Of a DNA stretch of 53,235 nt, positions 35,933 to 47,664 are shown piece after piece. Source of the stretch: Lingula anatina (taxonomy: Eukaryota; Brachiopoda; Lingulata; Lingulida; Lingulidae); the NCBI RefSeq assembly GCF_001039355.2, contig NW_019775944.1, positions 108,145 through 161,379 on the forward strand, given 5' to 3'. Below the pieces are notes generated by a model, which saw only the letters and a program-made list of their open reading frames with translations, was not told where the DNA came from and did not search any database. A program made the position numbers and the translations under genes. The stretch's first letter is position 1. Each line of letters begins with the position of its first letter.

Positions 35933-36928
35933 CAAACTATGGGGTGGTATTTGGTCAGCTTTTGTAGCCAAATTTGACTTCAAATGTACCTGTAACATTC
36001 ACCTTTTAAACGTGAATACATGTACCAGTATTGCCTGTCCCACGGTAACAGATTATCGTGTTCTTTTACCTCGACATATGACATTGACCCCGTATTCAAC
36101 AGGAGTCTCGCTGAAGTGCCTAAAACGAAAGTATACTGTAGTTCAAACAAATATTTTGTGATTTGAATTCAGAATTCCGAATCCATATGCTTTAAATGAC
36201 ACATACAGACTTTGCCTTTTAATTCAAAACAAGTGGTCCATATTGTTTCACCTTCAATTGACTATACGTCTGGATATAAACATTTCTGTACATCTAAAAT
36301 TCGACGGATCGTGGCAGTCGTATTGGATTAATACATTTCAATAAAATTCTTCAAATCCTAAATCATAGGAAGCGTTCATATTATTACAATACAATTGTTT
36401 AGCACATTACCTGAGAAAGGCATGTTTTGGGACATATAACCAGCTTTTAAGGGCAGATGTCTGCAATACCACATTAAGTTATCAATCAGTCAGAACCTGC
36501 TGAGACACTACGAGACAAAGGAAGGCCTTGTTGACAGACGCAGAGGTCAACGGATGTACCTCAAGACTTATCAAAAATGGCACAGGTAAAGCTAAGTATA
36601 TTTTCGACTGCTCAAAGTGCGTCTGATGTTGAAAAGTTTATTTCGGATTACTTGCGACCGGATGAAGATGTCTCCCGTGCCTGTAGCGTTGCCATCGATA
36701 CATTGGTGCGGTATCTACAAAAAGAAGTACCGATTGATGTCGATTCAGTAATAAAGGTACATTTTCACTCCACGGTTTTGCAATTTTTTGGTTAAAATCT
36801 TTCCAATCTCAATCCAAGCCAATCCCACTCTAAATGCAATCGACCCCTCCTCTCTCTCTCGAATAATATCGCTATTCAAGACTAGATTCTTTTCACACAA
36901 GGTCAGCAAACACCTAGACATAATAAAC

Positions 36929-37100
36929 ATGGCACTGCCGAGGCCAGGTACATTTTTAACGGCTCAGATTATTTTTGATGTTGACCAGTTCATTTCGAGA
37001 TACTTGCAGCCTGGTAAAGATTTCAATAGTGCATGCGGCGTTGTCATGGATATATTGGTGCAATATCTACAAAAAAATTTCGATTAATAGGGATGCGGTG
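36929..37100 (+). pseudogene. Duplicate first exon of an OAS gene (exon 1b)
   Basis: ATG at 36929 opens a stretch paralogous to OAS exon 1 (DVDQFISRYLQPGKDF compared with EVNVFISTYLQPNDYF in OAS-B). Its 5' leader, with CAAGGTCAGCA then ACACCTAGACA, resembles that of OAS-B more than that of exon 1a. The frame hits TAA at 37085-37087 after a small deletion, and the donor is damaged (AAGTGTAC in place of AAGGTAC). It lies in intron 1 of OAS-A and is probably left by unequal exchange. Confidence 0.75.
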
Positions 37101-37539
37101 ATAAGTGTACATATTTAACCCACGTTTTTTGCCACTTTTCAGTAGTAAAAAACATTTTCTCGAGAAAGAAAAAAGAGAGAGAGGGAGAGAGAAAGAGGGA
37201 GATAAATAAAGAGAAGGAGGGTGTATTTGGTGTGGGGTTGACTTTGAATAATTAGATAACATATACTTGTATAATGAATCTAGTCTCCGTTGTCTTTCTT
37301 TCTTTCATTTTGGGCCTGTGTACTTTAAAGTTCGTTCTCCATAAGTGGCAGTTTCTAGTAAACAATACCGTGATAAGATATTCGTGGTATGGATAGAGCT
37401 TATCAACGACATTTTATTAATAATTATACCCTTGTGCTTTGGTGGTAAATGAGTAACCCGCACCCCCGACAAAAGCAATTTTTGAGAAAATAAATTTCAT
37501 TGCGGGTAGAGTTAGGTATGGAATAAACGTCAACAATCC

Positions 37540-37550
37540 GAAAGCGAAAG
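37540..37550 (+). promoter_or_regulatory. IRF-type element in OAS-A intron 1
   Basis: GAAAGCGAAAG fits the interferon-regulatory-factor consensus GAAANNGAAA. The paralogous position in OAS-B intron 1 also fits it (41065-41075). Function is inferred. Confidence 0.35.
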
Positions 37551-38844
37551 TAACGTGTAAGATTGTTAAAAAATACATGGAATTACGAGTAAGTACTAAA
37601 CAGTAGCTTATACACGAAACTGAGGTATATATGAGATTTCAAATAGAGTAAATAAGTAGTACATTTATAAGGTAATGAGCGTTGCCATATTTTCTATAGG
37701 GAGGATCGCTGGGGAAAGGGACGGCACTGAGAGATAATTCCGACATAGACTGCGTGGTTTTCTTCAATCATGTCGGAGATCTTCGATCGTCCACACGAGC
37801 CATGACCGGTCACTGGTTGCAGGAAACCAGGAAACCATTGAGAAGATAAGGCATTGCCTCGGAAATCGGAACCCTTTACCTGAGTTCGAGGTTGTTGGCA
37901 AGGCGTCGCATGCCGTGAAACTCCGCTACAAGAGGGGCTGTTTTACCTGTGACGTTGACCTGCTACCTGCCATAGATATTTTGAGGAAAGGTTTGTCAGA
38001 ATACCCAGCTTAGATTTTGAGGAATTATTATTAAAATCACCATATCACCACTTAAAGTCCATTAAAACAAAATCATATCCGATAAATTTGAAGACTTGGC
38101 TTTGTTTTATTTTCACAAAATCAAAGTTTTGTTATTTTCTATTCAGGGTAGATAAAAAGGTGTTGGTATAAAGACAGATGCGTGGGTTTTTTATTTACAT
38201 CTGCTGTAGACTGCATTTGCTTTTTCACAAATCAAAAGCTGGCACTAATTCTTTCCTAGGTACCCTGAAACAAGTGTATAGTGCAATGAAAGCAGTTTCT
38301 CAATTCCAGCGTAAGTTCTGTTCAGCATCATTGGTACAGCTTCAAGTAGACTTCGTAAAACATCAAGTGACGGCGGTAAAGGACCTGATTCGTTTTGTCA
38401 AATACTGGAGCAAGGAATGCTTTCAGGTGAGAATTGTCATAGAAAAATATCTACATGCATCTTCTCTATCTGGGGCGGTTGTGATGGACTTGTACAAATT
38501 GAACTTTTATTTGACCACAAATGGCAAAACGAAGATGTCTTTGTTATACATTAAACATGTTATAGTTAAACATGTATGAAGTGGAGTTCATTTTTGGTTT
38601 AAGCAACACTTTGCAAACCGGATTAGATCCAATCGGTGTTGTAAAAGAGATACCCCCATCCTCTCCAACTGATTAAATTATAGAGATAATCACCAATTAC
38701 AAAGCTCTGGGATAGGTTTTCCAAACGCCAATCAGGCGTTAGGCATCGATCGTTATAGATACTTTCAATGCGGCAGTCGCCTGCAACGGCTGCGTTACTT
38801 ATGCGCTACGCAAAGCGATCGAAGCTTTATCGGAATGAAAAACG

Positions 38845-38883
<39 letters not shown>

Positions 38884-38884
38884 A
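38845..38884. repeat. (CTAT)n microsatellite
   Basis: About ten tetranucleotide units in OAS-A intron 3. Confidence 0.95.
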
Positions 38885-39723
38885 TACCGACAGGTTGATA
38901 TCCTCCCCACCCGATGAATGCCATACAAGGCCTCAATTTAATCTTTTCATGTAGGATGACACTGCTCCCAACGTTAGGCAGCCGTCCTCCTATCTCCTGG
39001 AACTTCTTTGTATCAAGGTTTGGGAAATGACGGGGAGACCCTTGGACAAAAGAAAGGGATTAAAGGCCGTGATGTGGCTACTGACTACAAAAAAACACCA
39101 ACGAGTGAAGGGGCCAAAACATTACAACCCAAGCAAATATCCACTTTCTTCCACTTTTCGGTACGTATTGAAACATTTTAAGGAAAAACCTACCGTCTTA
39201 TGCTCAAAATACCACATTGCAGTAAATAAGAACAATTATTAAAACAATATATAAATAACTTGAATATATCCTAGGCCATATTTAATTTAAATATATATGG
39301 GCTGGTAAGAACCAAAATAAAAGTGCCTTTTGCGGCCATAATGGATTTATACCAACTGAAATATTTCCCAGACCTTGATTTGTTGGGAATTTAAGAATAA
39401 TGCTTTGGGAATTTCAAGGGAATACAGGATGAAATAAAGAATTCTGTTTCAAATTAGTTCAGTTTCATCCCAAAATGGTACATTTTGCCTAGTCTAACAT
39501 TTCAATAGATATCTAATGAATACACATGTATTAAAGCGTATTTTGCAGCCTGTTTGTTCGAGATCCTGCCAACCCATTCAACGACCTGTGCAGTGACTTC
39601 GATGCGCCCAGCTGGGGCAGAACGCGCCAGGTAGCTAATATGACTCTTAAAATGCCATTGCTCAAAGGACTACATACGACTCATCTCTGGACAAGAAAAA
39701 ATGTATTAGGATATTGTTCTTAA

Positions 39724-40732
39724 ACTACCAAATGCACCCAATGACTAGTTAAGATATGAAGTGAGTATGCAAAACAATCGCTCTAAGACCGGTGACTGTT
39801 TTTTCACAAGTGATAAATTATTGAGGACAGGGGAAATATAACACATTATATATATAAAATATAAAAATCACAGTGAAACCTTGGATTTGAGGGGGTATAC
39901 CTGTATGAAATAAATGTGAATAAATGGTATTAAATATTTATATCTATACCACTAGTTTTTGTATTTTCTGTGCCACTAATCACGTTACGTATACGTATCA
40001 CATTGCAGCTGAACCGGGTAATTTAATGTCAAACTAAATTGCCTACTGTTAATAATGCATGTACCAAGTAGAACAATACCAGTCACACTCACAATGTACA
40101 TGCACTTATCTACTATATAGTCATGACACTTGTCGGAATTACTTAACATATATTCCTTTTAAGCGCGAATACTGCTTGACAACAGATTTCTTGAACCGTG
40201 CGTGTTGCTATGCATTAACATGTGACCTTAGCCTCGTATTCAACACGAGACTGAAAGGGCTGTCTAAAACGAAAGTAAAGAATAGTATGATTAAATCCTT
40301 TTCTTTCGTGATTTGGACTAAAAAATGATTGAATCAACGCGCCTTCAATGGTACGCGCAGTATATGTGTTATTTCAACGTGGGAAGCTGCATTTTTACAC
40401 TGTAATTCATCCTCGGCTAACAATGCGTCTACGTATAAAGAACAAATGGGAGTTGGCGGATCGTGGCGGTCTAATAAGATTAATAGCCTTCAAAACATTT
40501 CTTCAAATCTTAAATCAGGAGAAAATTTCATATCACTTCTTTAAAATTGCGTCACCCGCCAACTAGAAAACAGAAGTCCTGGGGGTAAATACACAACATT
40601 TTACGCGCGGTATGTGTTATGGTGTAATTGAATGCTAAATGTTTATCAGTCAGTCGGACCCTGTCCCCATTGACGCAATTCAAGGCTAGATTCTATTGAT
40701 ACAAGGTCAGCACACACCTAGACACAACAAAA
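39724..40732. other. Intergenic region between OAS-A and OAS-B
   Basis: No gene. The part from about 40200 to 40290 resembles the region upstream of OAS-A (about 36070-36140), sharing GTATTCAACA and CTAAAACGAAAGTA, so both genes appear to carry duplicated promoters. The overlapping frames at 40329-40566 are not supported as coding. Confidence 0.5.
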
Positions 40733-41779
40733 ATGGCACAGGGATTTCAAAGCGTATTTTCAAAGGCCCAGAGTGCATCTGAGGTTAACGTTTTTATTTC
40801 GACATACTTGCAACCCAATGATTACTTCTCTAGAGCTTGCGGCGTGGCCATTGATGAATTGGTGCGGTATCTACAAACAAAAGTGTCCAAAAATGTCCGT
40901 TCAGTGATTAAGGTACATATTTATTCCAGGGTTGTTTTACAAGTTCTCTATTTTTCAATGGAGATAAAGAGAGGGAGAGAGTAAGAGACGTCTTTAGTCT
41001 TTAGTCTTTAAGGTATGAAAGTGACACATGTGTCCGTACTCATGAAATTTAAAATCAACAAACCGAAATAGAAAAATAACGTGTACTACAAATGCATAAT
41101 TGAACAAAAAGGGACTGGAAAGTACTAAGCGATGGGTAATACACAATACATGTACTATATCAAGTATAGGCCTATATTGTCGATAAAATTTCAAGTATAA
41201 TAAATGGATAGAATATTTATAAGTTTTAACTAATTAAAATTAGCATTAAAAATTAAGTCCTTCTACAGGGAGGATCGCTGGGGAAAGGCACGGGACTGAG
41301 AGATACGTCCGACATAGACTGTGTGGTTTTCATCAATTATGACGGAGACATTCGGTCGTCCATACAAGCCATGAGTGGACCCTGGTTACAGAAAATCATT
41401 CAGAAGATAAGGCATTCCCTCGAAAATCGGACGTCTCCAGACGAGTTCAAGGTTGTTGACGAGACGAGGCATGCCGTGAAACTTCGATACAAGAGGGGCT
41501 CTTTTACCTGTGACGTTGATCTGCTACCTGCCATAGATATTTTGGGGAAAGGTTTGTCAGAATACCTAGCTTAGGCTTTAGGATTATTTTGACGAATTAT
41601 TATTGCAATCACCATTGAATCAATGAATGGAAAAACGTATAAACCACTGGAACATAATTACATCCAACTCACACCGCACCTTTTAATTTAAAGGCCGCTG
41701 ATTTCTTCCACAATTTCAAAGCTGCACTGTAATTCCAGGTAGACAAATAGTGCAACGCACATGAGTAAGACTTGTTCAG

Positions 41780-41816
<37 letters not shown>

Positions 41817-42048
41817 CAATAGAATTGTCATCAATAGAATTGTCACCCCTACAGAACCAATACTTTGGGGGGGGGGAGATAAATGACCGTGGAATGATAT
41901 CTTCCTGGTATCATTTTATTAACATAAAATTTCACGAAAGAAACGGTTCTGACTGAACAGTTCAACTATACTGATATTCTGACATTGCTTATATTCCGCC
42001 TCTTCAGTTTAATAAATTTGATTACTCTGATTCAGGGGGTGACACTTC

Positions 42049-42118
<70 letters not shown>

Positions 42119-42146
42119 GTATATAAAGTTAAATAAAAACGTTAAC

Positions 42147-42205
<59 letters not shown>

Positions 42206-43295
42206 TGTAGAGTACATATTAATCCCCATGCCTTTGTTTTAAATGGCTTTTTGTTTTCCATTACAGGTACCCCACAGCAAGTGTATGATGCAATGGAAGC
42301 AGCTTCTGAATCCATGCGTGGGTACTGTTCAGCCTCATTGGTACAGCTGCAAGTCGAATTCGTAAAATGTCAACATCCGGTAGTAAAGGACTTGATTCGA
42401 TTTGTTAAACACTGGAAAAATGAGTACTTTAGGGTAAGAACTGTCATAGTAATTAGGTCTTAGGATCTAAATATTATTTCAGAAGGTGTTGGGTTTTTCC
42501 TGTCGTGAACGCCCCTAAACAGTTTGCCTATTCCACTGTCCTGAAAACTATACGGATTATTCAATGTATAAACGTGTAAATGTGTAAACGTGTAAATGTA
42601 TATATACGTAGAAAGAGTGTGACTTTTTATTTCTGAATAATTACGACGAATACACGTGTGTGTGTGTGTGTGTGTGTGTGATCCTCGAGGCAGGACGTTT
42701 GACATCCCCCACCTGATGAATGCAGCTCCTCATTTTATTTTGTTTCTGCTAGGGTTTTGCTCACAACGTAACGCTGCCGTCCTCCTATCTCCTGGAACTC
42801 CTGTGTATCAAGGTTTGGGAAATGACTGGGAGACCCTGGTCCATGGACAAAAGAAAAGGATTAAAGGCCGTGATGTGGTTACTGACTAAACCTAGTCATC
42901 TCCTCGTGCAGTGGCAAATGCACTATTATGACCACAGCAATTGTCCACTACCTAATACTAATCGGTACGTACAAGTATTGCCACCTCCATACGCAGAAGC
43001 AAGTACTTTTTTTCAGAAACCTACATTTTGCAGTTAATGATAAGGTCTGTGAAAAACTTTAAAACATGAAAATTTGAGTTCATGTCATTAGTTTTACAAA
43101 TGTATATAAATGTACGTAACACATATCTCTTGCAGCTTGTCAGTTCGAGATCCTGCCAACCCATTTAATGACCTGTGCAGTGGTTTCAGTAGCACCAGCT
43201 GGGATACAATAGATTACGTGGTAAAACAAACTTTGAAAGCTCCTATGTTCCATGGTCTGCGCATGGATCCTCCTTGGGATATATTCACAGACTAA
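40733..43295 (+). CDS. OAS: OAS-B: 2'-5' oligoadenylate synthase-like protein, intact
   Basis: Five exons in consistent phase: 40733-40912, 41269-41551, 42267-42433, 42753-42964, 43136-43295, together 1002 nt (333 residues). OAS enzymes bind double-stranded RNA and make 2'-5' oligoadenylates from ATP; vertebrate OAS activates RNase L. Visible: the nucleotidyltransferase loop GGSLGKGT at residues 61-68, catalytic Asp75 and Asp77 in SDIDC, and the third acid Asp144 in CDVDLLPAID. The C-terminal helical OAS1_C region contains SSYLLELLCIKVWEMTGRPW (about 220-239) and RDPANPFNDLC near the end. All three catalytic acids are present, so activity is plausible. There is no signal peptide or membrane segment, and no CaaX-type end. 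Whether it needs dsRNA cannot be told from sequence. It is a tandem paralogue of OAS-A. Confidence 0.9.
41065..41075 (+). promoter_or_regulatory. IRF-type element in OAS-B intron 1
   Basis: GAAATAGAAAA fits GAAANNGAAA and occupies the same place as the motif in OAS-A; both are preceded by CAACAA and followed by TAACGTGTA. Confidence 0.35.
41781..41814. repeat. (AT)n microsatellite
   Basis: AT run in OAS-B intron 2. Confidence 0.95.
42052..42203. repeat. (CT)n-(AT)n compound microsatellite
   Basis: A CT run (42052-42101) passes into AT (to 42118), then a second AT run at 42150-42203, all within the 200 bases before the acceptor of OAS-B exon 3. Confidence 0.95.
42655..42681. repeat. (GT)n microsatellite
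   Basis: GT run in OAS-B intron 3, about 70 bases before exon 4. Confidence 0.9.
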
Positions 43296-43984
43296 CCATC
43301 TACAAAGTGCACCTTACCGAAAAGAGCGCCTTAAATCGATATTATGAGTAAGTAGGTCCCTCTAGGATAAACAATCACTCTATGATAGATGACTTATTTT
43401 CGGAGATCACTTTTAAGTGATTAAAATATACTGCAGGAGAAAAAAGCTGTATAATGATTTTTATTCGTATATTTTGCAACCAAATATGAAATGTATATTA
43501 TGTGCGTATGCAATCGGTGCATGTGTATTACTGAATCACAGGCTTTTAACATTTTTTGTAAGCTTACTAGTTTAAAAATGATACACTTCAAACGCTTAAC
43601 AACGGTGTAAAGTATGAAAAAATATTAAAAAGTGTTTAAAGAAATCAGTCGAAAACTGAAAACAATGACATATAAACATGCGCAAGTCACTGTTTGTGTC
43701 TTTAGATGCAATTTTTAGTCTATATTATATAAGAGCGCTCGATCAACATGTTCACGTGGAGTAGTCTGAGTGGTCGTTGTTACATTGTACACACTGTTAA
43801 AGTAATGAACAAATGTCTACTTTCATCAATAGTTTTTAAAGTTAGATGGATCTGCAGATGTATGTTTTAAATAAAAAAACTTTAACTTCCAGGCAATTTT
43901 GAAATTGCTAAAATACTCAATTCAAACTCATCAAAATGACGTTTGTGCAATTTGTTTGACCTCGTTACTCGCTATAGACGTACA
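43296..43984. other. Convergent intergenic region, OAS-B to FOLR copy 2
   Basis: Holds the 3' ends of two genes facing each other. AATAAA on plus at about 43869 and its complement at about 43458 are candidate poly(A) signals. Nothing else was recognised. Confidence 0.4.
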
Positions 43985-45149
43985 TTAATGAAGCTTCATG
44001 TAAAAAAGCGTAGAGGGGGTGCAAAGTAGGAACAGCGTATATAGAACAAAAACCCCTGAAGGGGGATACATCTTCAAACTGGACGCCTCAGACACAGCGG
44101 CCTTTTTCTCGGCAGCGGCTCGAGCCACGGGGACGTTAGGATTTGGTTTTGCTGGATCGAAACTAAACTCCATGCAGGGTTCGGTGTCCGGTACCACGTG
44201 ATATCCGCCATCCCAAATGGTGTTGCAGAAATCAGCAGCTGACGTGTAAACCTCAGTGTATTTCTTACACACCGCGTCCTTTGGGCAAATGTTCATACCT
44301 GAAAAGAATTAACATGAAATATAATACATTTTACTGAAAAAAGTTGCAATCACAGAAGCTGCTGTCTGATTTGGAAAGGACGATTTGGATGACAACATCA
44401 CATAATTCAAGAAGTCAGGTTTGATTAAAAAACCTTTAAGCACGTGCGTATAGATAGCACGTGAAACGGTTAGAAATGCTCCTGATTTTTCCATGTGTTT
44501 TTTTTTTTGCCTTTATTTTTCGTCCCTGGATTTATTTTCTTTTCCACTCTTTTTGCAGACAAATGGTAGTCCTAGGTATGGAAGTCCAGGGTCCCATATG
44601 AATAGTACAGGTTAGGGTTAGTCGGAGTGTTGGAGTTAGTATAATAAAATAAAATGGACGAATGTCATCTGTACAAAGTAATAGGGAACGGACTATGGTT
44701 CCTAGTGAACTACTATTCCTGTCAAGCCAGTTCTTTATCATCTACTCTGTATACGTTCCCCATCTTAAACCCATAGCTATATGTAGCGCATTGATGTTAA
44801 GTTATTACGTCACAACAACGTGACGTCACTCACCATTAGCGTCCCAGGCAGGGTCAGTGAACCAGTTTCTGTGACACGTGTACTCCTCCTTGCAAGCGTT
44901 CCACCATTTGTCACATTGGCTGGCGCACACAGGCAGTTGATTATAACGGTCACTATACGGGTATTCTTTCTAAAATGTAAATCAAATAAACATCTAGTAT
45001 TACTTTTCTAGTATTATATAATGCGCCTCGGTCGATATCCCTTTACTGAGGTTGGCAAAAGAATAAACTGACTCCGGCCAAATTTGATAATTGTATTCTG
45101 TCACAGGGCAGACTAGATGAATGAATGGTCATAATGAGTTCACCGCCAG

Positions 45150-45187
<38 letters not shown>

Positions 45188-46593
45188 GAGAGAGAGATAA
45201 AGATCGAGACAGAGAGTAGAATATTTGACCTACCCCTCTCACAATCCATGGGCCGGAGTTTGGCGAACAAGCAAAAAAGCACATTTCGTCATGGGTCAAT
45301 CTTTCACACTCCGGTGACAGACGCGGTTTCTGTGGACAGTGGCCATAATCCGTCATGTTCATCCATTGGTGGTCTTCTAGGAAACTTGTGGTCATGTTTG
45401 GCTTGCAGCAGGATTCGTCTCGGTAACGTATGCACTGAAATAATATGGGTACAGTATGTTCATATATAAACATATAGACACTGCCAGTCGAGAGGACCTG
45501 TCGTGTTAATATATGTGTGTGTGTGTGTCCTCTAGATCTGTCGGACAGGCAGTTGCCCTATGTATGGAGGTGATGTTTATGATATATATGTATAAAATTG
45601 AATGCCAAGGGGTGGGCAAGAATTCCGATTCTTCATTGTCGAAATCTTGATCCACTACCATCAGGAATTTATATGCACATGTACAAAGAAAAGGAATCAT
45701 AATGCTTAGAGTGTTTTAGGAAGTATTTTGAAGTATTCATTTTGTCCGACAATGCCATTACATACATAGTCTCGTTCAGTTACCCTAGATTCTAGCTTTC
45801 AAATTTGCCAGCTCGATCTAGATTTCATATATTGTATATAGTATAACCCATAGCAGCAATACTGACTGCAAATTTAGCTAGCACATGAAAAGGTATACTG
45901 AGCACGCTAGCTTTATGGGTTAATACAAAACTGGGTAGACATGATATTTCCATTCGAAGAAGGATTATTTGAGGCAGTTCATTTGGTTAACAGCCCAAAT
46001 TCATGGTAAAATAAAGCAGCCGCATACAGACGGCTGTACAGATCAGACGGAGGAAGTGGAGAAAGCTTATTGAACTTGCCCTGAGTGTCAGGGCCTTACA
46101 AGTCTTTAAAGCACTCTCCTGTCAAAAGACAATAGGTCGCGCCGTGCTTTATTTCGTGTAAAGTCACGTCATCCACGAATGCGTTCCACGCACCATTGCA
46201 CAGGGTTAATTAATCGTGCTTTAAACCATATAAAGCACTCGGCGCTGAGCTTTACGAGAAATAGAGCAGATCTCAGCTTCGCCTCGCCAATTATCTGCTC
46301 TATTTCTCGTAAAGCTCAGCGCCTCGTACTTTATCTATACCTAAGCCTCATGGGAAGCAGACGGGGTAAGAGACCTTTTAACTTCAACATTCTGGATACA
46401 CTACTCAGTATAAATACCACCTCGATTTTACCTCTACATCCGGTTCAGGCGACGGCCTTGCTTTACTGTACTCGTTTGGTAATCTAATACACATGTTCAA
46501 GTAATCTTCTGCTGACAGTCGTGCCTCTGTTTCCACGAACTGTCCAAGAACCAGGAAGGCGAGGCAGACGATACCAGTGAGCGTTGCCGCCAT
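43985..46593 (-). CDS. FOLR: Folate-receptor-family copy 2, intact
   Basis: Four exons (minus): 46593-46432, 45434-45234, 44969-44834, 44298-43985, together 813 nt (270 residues). It starts with a signal peptide (MAATLTGIVCLAFLVLGQFV). The Cys-rich core carries family hallmarks: ESCCKPNMT, CFFACSPNSGPW, CDKWWNACKEEYTC and FCNTIWDGGY, followed by FSFDPAKPNPNVPVARAAAE. The C-terminus is hydrophobic (VFVLYTLFLLC), fitting a GPI-attachment signal. The family binds folate or riboflavin, or in mammals the sperm protein Izumo1 (Juno). The HKGWNW stretch that lines the folate pocket of mammalian receptors is not conserved after the TCH(K)NW position, so the ligand is uncertain. Exon 1 is diverged from those of copy 3 and the orphan exon at 47283. 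Confidence 0.85.
44563..44719. mobile_element. MITE-like element in FOLR copy 2 intron 3
   Basis: Inverted ends ATGGTAGTCCTAGGTATGGA and GGTTCCTAGTGAACTACTAT. Flanking intron sequence matches that around 34167-34350, so the insertion preceded the duplication. Confidence 0.65.
45154..45200. repeat. (GT)n-(AG)n microsatellite beside FOLR copy 2 exon 2
   Basis: A GT run then an AG-rich run about 35 bases from the exon 2 donor. Equivalent runs occur beside exon 2 of copy 1 (about 34780-34840) and copy 3 (49898-49961). Confidence 0.9.
46241..46323. repeat. Perfect 31-bp inverted repeat (hairpin)
   Basis: 46241-46271 and 46293-46323 are exact reverse complements around a 21-base spacer, and imperfect pairing continues about 10 bases further out (TAAAGCACTC against TCGTACTTTA). 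It lies in intron 1 of FOLR copy 2, about 110 bases from exon 1, and would form a stable RNA hairpin if transcribed. Confidence 0.95.
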
Positions 46594-47234
46594 AATAGTA
46601 TACTATTGGGCGTGCGAATGTACAGGTGGTAAACAAATCATAACAAGAAGCACACCTGTTTGGCCTTGTAAAAACCATAAGTTCAAGAAAAGTTCATAAA
46701 CGTATATCGGGTGTCTCATTACGTACGCCATCACTGTGTTATACCATACGCGCTGTTCCTGCAATTCTTTGGTTAAGGTTTTGGATAACGGGCAGTTATC
46801 GGAGAATGAGAAGAAATAACCCCCACCCCGTACACTCCGACTTCATAATATACATATTTAAAAATTATAAGTACCTTGTAAGTGTGAGTGTGTGCGAATG
46901 TGGAGGTGGCATCCATATTTTTTAATTAGACGTACATTTGTAACATGTTAACGCTAAGGGACGTAGACAGTGATTTCAAGCCCACTGTTATGCATTCGCT
47001 TATTCTAGTAATTGTACTGATTGAAAGAAAAAGACAAGATGGTGGGGTTGTGTTAAAGTTTTTCCCCACCCCTCCTCGAACTAAACATAATAGTATATGT
47101 TACTTTATATATTTAATCTGATAATCCACCCTTCAAACGTCGGATAATCATTTTCACCCAGTATTTTCATGGCCACACATTAAAATAACGTATTTTTTAC
47201 AACTTCCAACCGTTCCCTCCTTTCCTTCCTCCCC

Positions 47235-47238
<4 letters not shown>

Positions 47239-47273
<35 letters not shown>
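47239..47273. repeat. (CT)n microsatellite beside orphan FOLR exon 1
   Basis: On the minus strand this is a GA run beginning about ten bases after the splice donor of the 47283-47444 exon. Confidence 0.95.
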
Positions 47274-47280
<7 letters not shown>

Positions 47281-47282
47281 AC

Positions 47283-47444
47283 CTCGAGCTCCGGTTCTGG
47301 TGATGGTCTTGTCTTGCTGAATTTAGTTGGCAAGAAAATACATCTGTTCATGTAATAGTCTGCCGTCCTGGGCTTGTGCTCTTGCATCACAACCCCCCAC
47401 GTCAGTATGACCAGGTACAGGTAGATGACTAGGGAAAACGCCAT
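47283..47444 (-). CDS. FOLR: Orphan or alternative FOLR first exon
   Basis: 54 codons from ATG to a GTAAGA donor, the same length and phase as the other FOLR first exons. It has a signal peptide followed by HKPRTADYYMNRCIFLPTKF and PSPEPELE, and is close to exon 1 of copy 3 (50702-50863). Flanks match too: about 47150-47660 resembles 50580-51060, so a whole promoter-plus-exon block was duplicated. No exons 2-4 lie between it and copy 2. It could therefore serve as an upstream alternative start for copy 2 (the phase allows it) or be a leftover of a deleted copy. Confidence 0.7.
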
Positions 47445-47664
47445 GTTGGCTTACTGAGACCCTTAAACTGTACAAATTAAACCGCAAGTGGCCTTCTGAG
47501 GGTGTTTTCAATATTATATTTTTATGTGTGACACTGATGCTATTCTGGTGACCATTATTCTACATGCCCTGGTGCATCATGCATTCGACAGGTTAATGTG
47601 GCGATCGAGAAAGACTGTAAATTGTTTTAAAAAAGGCAGAAAAAACAGGTTATAAATTAAATTT

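Larger units (their letters stand above)
36577..39723 (+). pseudogene. OAS: OAS-A: 2'-5' oligoadenylate synthase-like gene with a frame break
   Basis: Exons match OAS-B in length and phase: 36577-36756, 37700-37990, 38260-38426, 38955-39160, 39549-39723. Exon 2 encodes the nucleotidyltransferase signature GGSLGKGTALRDNSDIDC with the first two catalytic Asp. It is 291 bases long, against 283 in OAS-B, because AGGAAACC occurs twice in tandem (37821-37828 and 37829-37836). The frame shifts and a TAA follows at 37847-37849, leaving 109 residues and no third catalytic Asp. All later exons are otherwise open, including CSASLVQLQ, SSYLLELLCIKVWEMTGRP and VRDPANPFNDLC. This is either a very young pseudogene, a polymorphic null allele or an assembly error. 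Confidence 0.8.
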
